Shown here piece by piece: positions 61,733-64,000 of a stretch of DNA of 64,000 bases; the first letter of the stretch is position 1; the number at the start of each line of letters is the position of its first letter. Position numbers and translations under genes: made by a program. This DNA comes from Kutzneria chonburiensis (GTDB lineage: Bacteria > Actinomycetota > Actinomycetes > Mycobacteriales > Pseudonocardiaceae), in NCBI RefSeq assembly GCF_028622115.1, contig NZ_CP097263.1, forward strand, positions 744,001 to 808,000. The letters are read 5' to 3'. The notes under the pieces were generated by a model. That model made no database searches, had not been told where the DNA came from, and saw only the letters and a program-made list of their open reading frames with translations.

Positions 61733-61942
61733 TTACGCCACGTTGTCGTGCCGGATCTCGTCGGCCGGCACCGAGACGCAGTCACAGCCGCCGTCCACCG
61801 CGCTGCAGTCCACGATCGCCAGGTGGCGCGTCTCCTCGTGGCTCTCGCACAGCAGTTCCGTGCACTCGACGAACTCGGTGGTGTGCACGATCAGCGTGCC
61901 GTGGCAGTGGTCCAGACCCCGAGTGCAGTTGACGCACTCCAT
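61733..61942 (-). CDS. Small Cys/His-rich conserved protein
   Basis: The protein has 69 residues. It begins MECVNCTRGLDHCHGTLI and continues with ECTELLCESHEETRH and a final CDCVSVPADEIRH. Seven Cys and several His suggest zinc or an iron-sulfur cluster. Similar short proteins occur in many actinobacteria, without known function. ATG 61942 is preferred; an upstream GTG-like extension to 61990 adds only basic residues. It is convergent with the DUF1206 gene with a 6-base gap. Confidence 0.7.
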   Translation of the reverse strand: MECVNCTRGLDHCHGTLIVHTTEFVECTELLCESHEETRHLAIVDCSAVDGGCDCVSVPADEIRHDNVA

Positions 61943-62279
61943 TGTTGTGCCCTCCGTGCGATTGACCCTCACGGCCTTTCTTGCTACCACCGCGAGGCCG
62001 CAGAGTCTCGCACAACCGCCCGGCGTGTCGTCCCCGGGGCCGGTCGGTGCTCGATGGTGAGGCGGTGTATGGCGGTGGGTGGGTGGGGCATCCGACGCGC
62101 CCGCCGCGTGGGGCCGGATCGAGCAGCCCCCGAATCAATCCAACCAGACCGCCCTGACAACCTCGGCCGAGCGGATCCCGGTTGATCTTGAACGAAGAGC
62201 CCCTCCCAGGTTCGCCGAGTAGGCTCGATTCGGGGCTGCTCATTCCAGCCCGGCTCGCCGAGCAGCCCGGAGGAAGCTG
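61943..62279. other. Intergenic region with a spaced inverted repeat
   Basis: No gene is seen in these 337 bases. GAGCAGCCCCCGAATC (62121-62136) and GATTCGGGGCTGCTC (62227-62241) pair with one bulged C across 90 bases. The layout recalls the palindromic repeats elsewhere in the window, but the sequence is unrelated. Confidence 0.5.
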
Positions 62280-62588
62280 GTGGACCCGAGCTCGTACGTT
62301 CCGCCGGGGCTTCTCACCCCGGCCGACGGTCGGAAGTGGGCGGAAAGGCACTGGTTGAACGTGCCGGGCCCGTTCTACACCGGGCAGACCGACAACTGTT
62401 GGTGCGCTCGACTGCACGCCCCACGTCACGTGCTCTACGGCGGCGACTTCTACAACGAGTTCGTCTACCGGCAGCCCCGGACTCGTGACGAGGTCGCCAG
62501 CCTGGTGACGGCGGCGGAGCAGGACCCCTTCGACGGCTACGCCTGCGATGGGGACGAGCGCTGGACGCCGGAGGCCGTCGCCGGCTGA
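62280..62588 (+). CDS. Hypothetical protein
   Basis: The protein has 102 residues from a GTG start with GGAGGAAG upstream. It is rich in Trp, Tyr and Pro (ADGRKWAERHWLNVPGPFYTG) and has three Cys (NCWCARL, YACDGDE). There is no membrane segment or signal. I do not recognise a family. Its stop codon lies inside the outer arm of a 49-bp palindromic element, which probably ends its transcript. It is convergent with ku. Confidence 0.65.
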   Translation: MDPSSYVPPGLLTPADGRKWAERHWLNVPGPFYTGQTDNCWCARLHAPRHVLYGGDFYNEFVYRQPRTRDEVASLVTAAEQDPFDGYACDGDERWTPEAVAG

Positions 62589-62649
62589 TTCGCCACATGC
62601 GCTTCCTATGTGGCACCAGGGCGCAAGTGGGAAGCGCATGTGGCGAATC
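62587..62649. repeat. 49-bp dispersed palindromic element, copy 4 (type A) with extended arms
   Basis: The core 62594-62642 differs from 7126-7174 at two bases. Here the flanks GATTCGC and GCGAATC also pair, so the arms reach 22 bp with one mismatch. It lies between two convergent genes, 24 bases from the ku stop and overlapping the stop of the hypothetical gene, and may terminate both. Confidence 0.85.
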
Positions 62650-62672
62650 CGGGGTGAGCCCGGAACCTACCG

Positions 62673-63536
62673 TCAAGCGCTGCGGGTGGGGCGGCGTTTG
62701 GCGGGCGGCTTCTTCTCGACGGCAGCGGGTTTCTTGGCGGCGGGCTTGCGCGACGACGAAGGGCGGCTGGCGGCCTTGACGCTGGCCTGCAAGGCACTGA
62801 TGAGGTCGACGACCTCGGCGGTCTGCTCGACGCCGGGCGGGGTGGTGACCTCCTCGCCCTCGATCTTGGCGTCGATCAGGTTCTCCAACGCCTGCCGGTA
62901 GCTGTCCTGGTAGCGGTCGGGCTCGAAGACGGGCTCGGCCAACGAGTCGATGAGCTGACCGGCCATGGTCAGCTCCTGCTCCCGCACCTGCGGCGAATCC
63001 TGTTGCAGGAAGGCGAAATCGGGCGTACGGACCTCGTCGGGCCACAGCATGGTTGACATGGTGAGCACGTCGTTGTGCACCCGCAGCACGGCAAGGACCT
63101 CGCGCTGGCGCAGGGCGACCTTGGCGATGGCGACGTGCCCGGACTTGTGCAGGGCGTCGCGCAGCAGCACGTAAGGCTTGACGGCGGACTTCTGCGGCTC
63201 GAGGTAGTAGGCCTTGTCGAAGAACAGCGGATCGATGGCGGCCAGCGGCACGAACTCGAGCACGTCGATGGTCTTCTGGGTGGGCAGCGGCAGGCTGGAC
63301 AGCTCGGTGTCGGTGAGCACGACCATGCGCCCGTCCTCGAGCTCGTACCCCTTGGCGATCTCGGCGTACGGCACCTCGGCGTCCTCGACCGAACACCAGC
63401 GCTTGTACTGGATCCGCCCGCCGTCGGCCTCGTGCACCTGCCGCAGCTGGACGCCCTTGTTCTCGGTCGCCGCGTACAGGTTGATCGGGATGGCGACCAG
63501 TCCGAAGGCCACCGTCCCCTTCCACATCGCCCGCAT
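62673..63536 (-). CDS. ku: Ku, DNA end-binding protein of NHEJ
   Basis: The protein has 287 residues. MRAMWKGTVAFGLVAIPINLYAAT (in parts) is the standard Ku start. LPTQKTIDVLEFV, DKAYYLEPQKSAVKPYVLL and the DPDRYQDSY-like DRYQDSYRQALENLI are conserved. The tail from about 258 is Lys/Pro/Ala-rich, as in many actinobacterial Ku proteins that bind DNA nonspecifically. Ku bridges broken ends and recruits LigD. A LigD polymerase gene is 18.5 kb away. The ATG at 63536 is fixed by the family start. Confidence 0.95.
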   Translation of the reverse strand: MRAMWKGTVAFGLVAIPINLYAATENKGVQLRQVHEADGGRIQYKRWCSVEDAEVPYAEIAKGYELEDGRMVVLTDTELSSLPLPTQKTIDVLEFVPLAAIDPLFFDKAYYLEPQKSAVKPYVLLRDALHKSGHVAIAKVALRQREVLAVLRVHNDVLTMSTMLWPDEVRTPDFAFLQQDSPQVREQELTMAGQLIDSLAEPVFEPDRYQDSYRQALENLIDAKIEGEEVTTPPGVEQTAEVVDLISALQASVKAASRPSSSRKPAAKKPAAVEKKPPAKRRPTRSA

Positions 63537-63653
63537 GGTGCACACCCTCCGGCCGCTGACCAGGGCTGACGACCTGTTCTCCATGGTGAGCGAGATCGGG
63601 GCGATGCGCCAGGTGTGACGGTTTGGCGACACCGCGGGCGGGCACCCGAAAGC

Positions 63654-64000
63654 ATGGCCATCGCTACGGTGAACCCGACGACGGGACGCACGGAACGCTC
63701 CTTCGAGCCGCACACCGACGCCGAGGTCGAGCGCCGGATCGCGAACGCGCGTGCGGGCTTCGACGAGCTCCGCCGGACGAGTTTCGCGCAACGCGCGACG
63801 TGGCTGCGGCGGGCGGCGGAACTGCTGGACAACGAGGCGTCCGAGATCGCCGAGACGATGACCACGGAGATGGGCAAGACGCTGGTCGCGGCCAAGGCCG
63901 AGGCGAACAAGTGTGCGACCGGGATGCGGTTCTACGCCGAGCACGCCGAGGATTTCCTGGCCGACGTGCCGGCCGACGCCGAGGCGGTGAACGCCAGGAG
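63654..64000 (+). CDS. NAD(P)-dependent succinate-semialdehyde dehydrogenase-like, N-terminal part
   Basis: The frame begins at ATG 63654 and is cut by the window end after about 115 residues. The visible part (IATVNPTTGRTERSF, FAQRATWLRRAAELLD, and ETMTTEMGKTLVAAKAEANK) matches the N-terminal NAD-binding region of the succinate-semialdehyde dehydrogenase branch of aldehyde dehydrogenases. The catalytic Cys and Glu lie beyond the window. It is divergent from ku across 117 bases. Confidence 0.85.
   Translation, partial: MAIATVNPTTGRTERSFEPHTDAEVERRIANARAGFDELRRTSFAQRATWLRRAAELLDNEASEIAETMTTEMGKTLVAAKAEANKCATGMRFYAEHAEDFLADVPADAEAVNAR

Overview
The DNA is about 70% GC, has many GTG and TTG starts, ATGA or GTGA start/stop overlaps and very short intergenic gaps. 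Gene content fits a soil actinomycete: an AfsR-type regulator, mycobacterial-style Ku and LigD polymerase, an STAS/HATPase anti-sigma regulator, DUF3040, DUF1206 and DUF222-HNH proteins, and a TrpM-like peptide. I infer a member of the Pseudonocardiales (Amycolatopsis/Kutzneria type). No tRNA, rRNA, CRISPR array or prophage was seen. Most of the window looks like chromosomal accessory metabolism.

Layout. 1-8 kb: an LRR-like end, a BTAD/NB-ARC regulator, thioesterase and Zn-alcohol dehydrogenase, then a divergent TetR/MFS pair with two operators, a YjbR protein and a GNAT. 8-16 kb: an NlpC/P60 cell-wall hydrolase, a four-repeat membrane protein, a beta-lactamase-like hydrolase, a secreted GH15 enzyme (frameshifted), and a DUF222-HNH gene bracketed by two identical inverted 107-bp palindromic repeats. 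16-21 kb: PP2C phosphatase and cobalamin genes (cobK, a BtuF-like binding protein, cbiD). 21-27 kb: alcohol dehydrogenase, a GH12 endoglucanase with a 20-bp LacI-type operator, a membrane metacaspase with an EF-hand loop, and a GH105-type hydrolase. 27-31 kb: an exported molybdenum hydroxylase of the PaoABC type. 31-40.7 kb: flavoenzymes (nitroreductase, two monooxygenases, an acyl-CoA-dehydrogenase-like protein, an LLM oxidoreductase) with MarR and HxlR regulators, a nucleotidyltransferase/methyltransferase pair, a PLP enzyme and a VOC protein. 40.7-46.4 kb: DUF1275, an MFS-ABM fusion, LigD polymerase and trpMBA. 46.3-50 kb: a copper/cupredoxin operon. 50-54.4 kb: a GH65 phosphorylase/beta-phosphoglucomutase operon, then an SRPBCC protein. 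54.4-64 kb: sensor kinase, XRE regulator, secreted hydrolase, STAS-HATPase fusion, glycosyltransferase, dehydrogenase behind a 28-bp perfect palindrome, DinB and DUF1206 proteins, Ku, and the start of a semialdehyde dehydrogenase.

Most notable. (1) The HNH gene lies between two inverted, 100% identical 107-bp repeats. Each is itself palindromic, and each sits in the exact centre of a different short palindrome, which suggests a composite mobile unit that inserts into palindromes. (2) A second dispersed family of exactly 49-bp inverted-repeat elements has four copies, each next to a gene 3' end; two copies lie just beyond the NHEJ genes ligD and ku. (3) A metacaspase carries a canonical EF-hand loop, HEAT-like repeats and a multi-pass membrane domain. 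(4) Four genes each need one extra base in a short G/C run to restore their full reading frame. This pattern is better explained by homopolymer sequencing error than by four pseudogenes. Catabolic genes are often paired with their own palindromic operators, so much of the region is probably substrate-induced.
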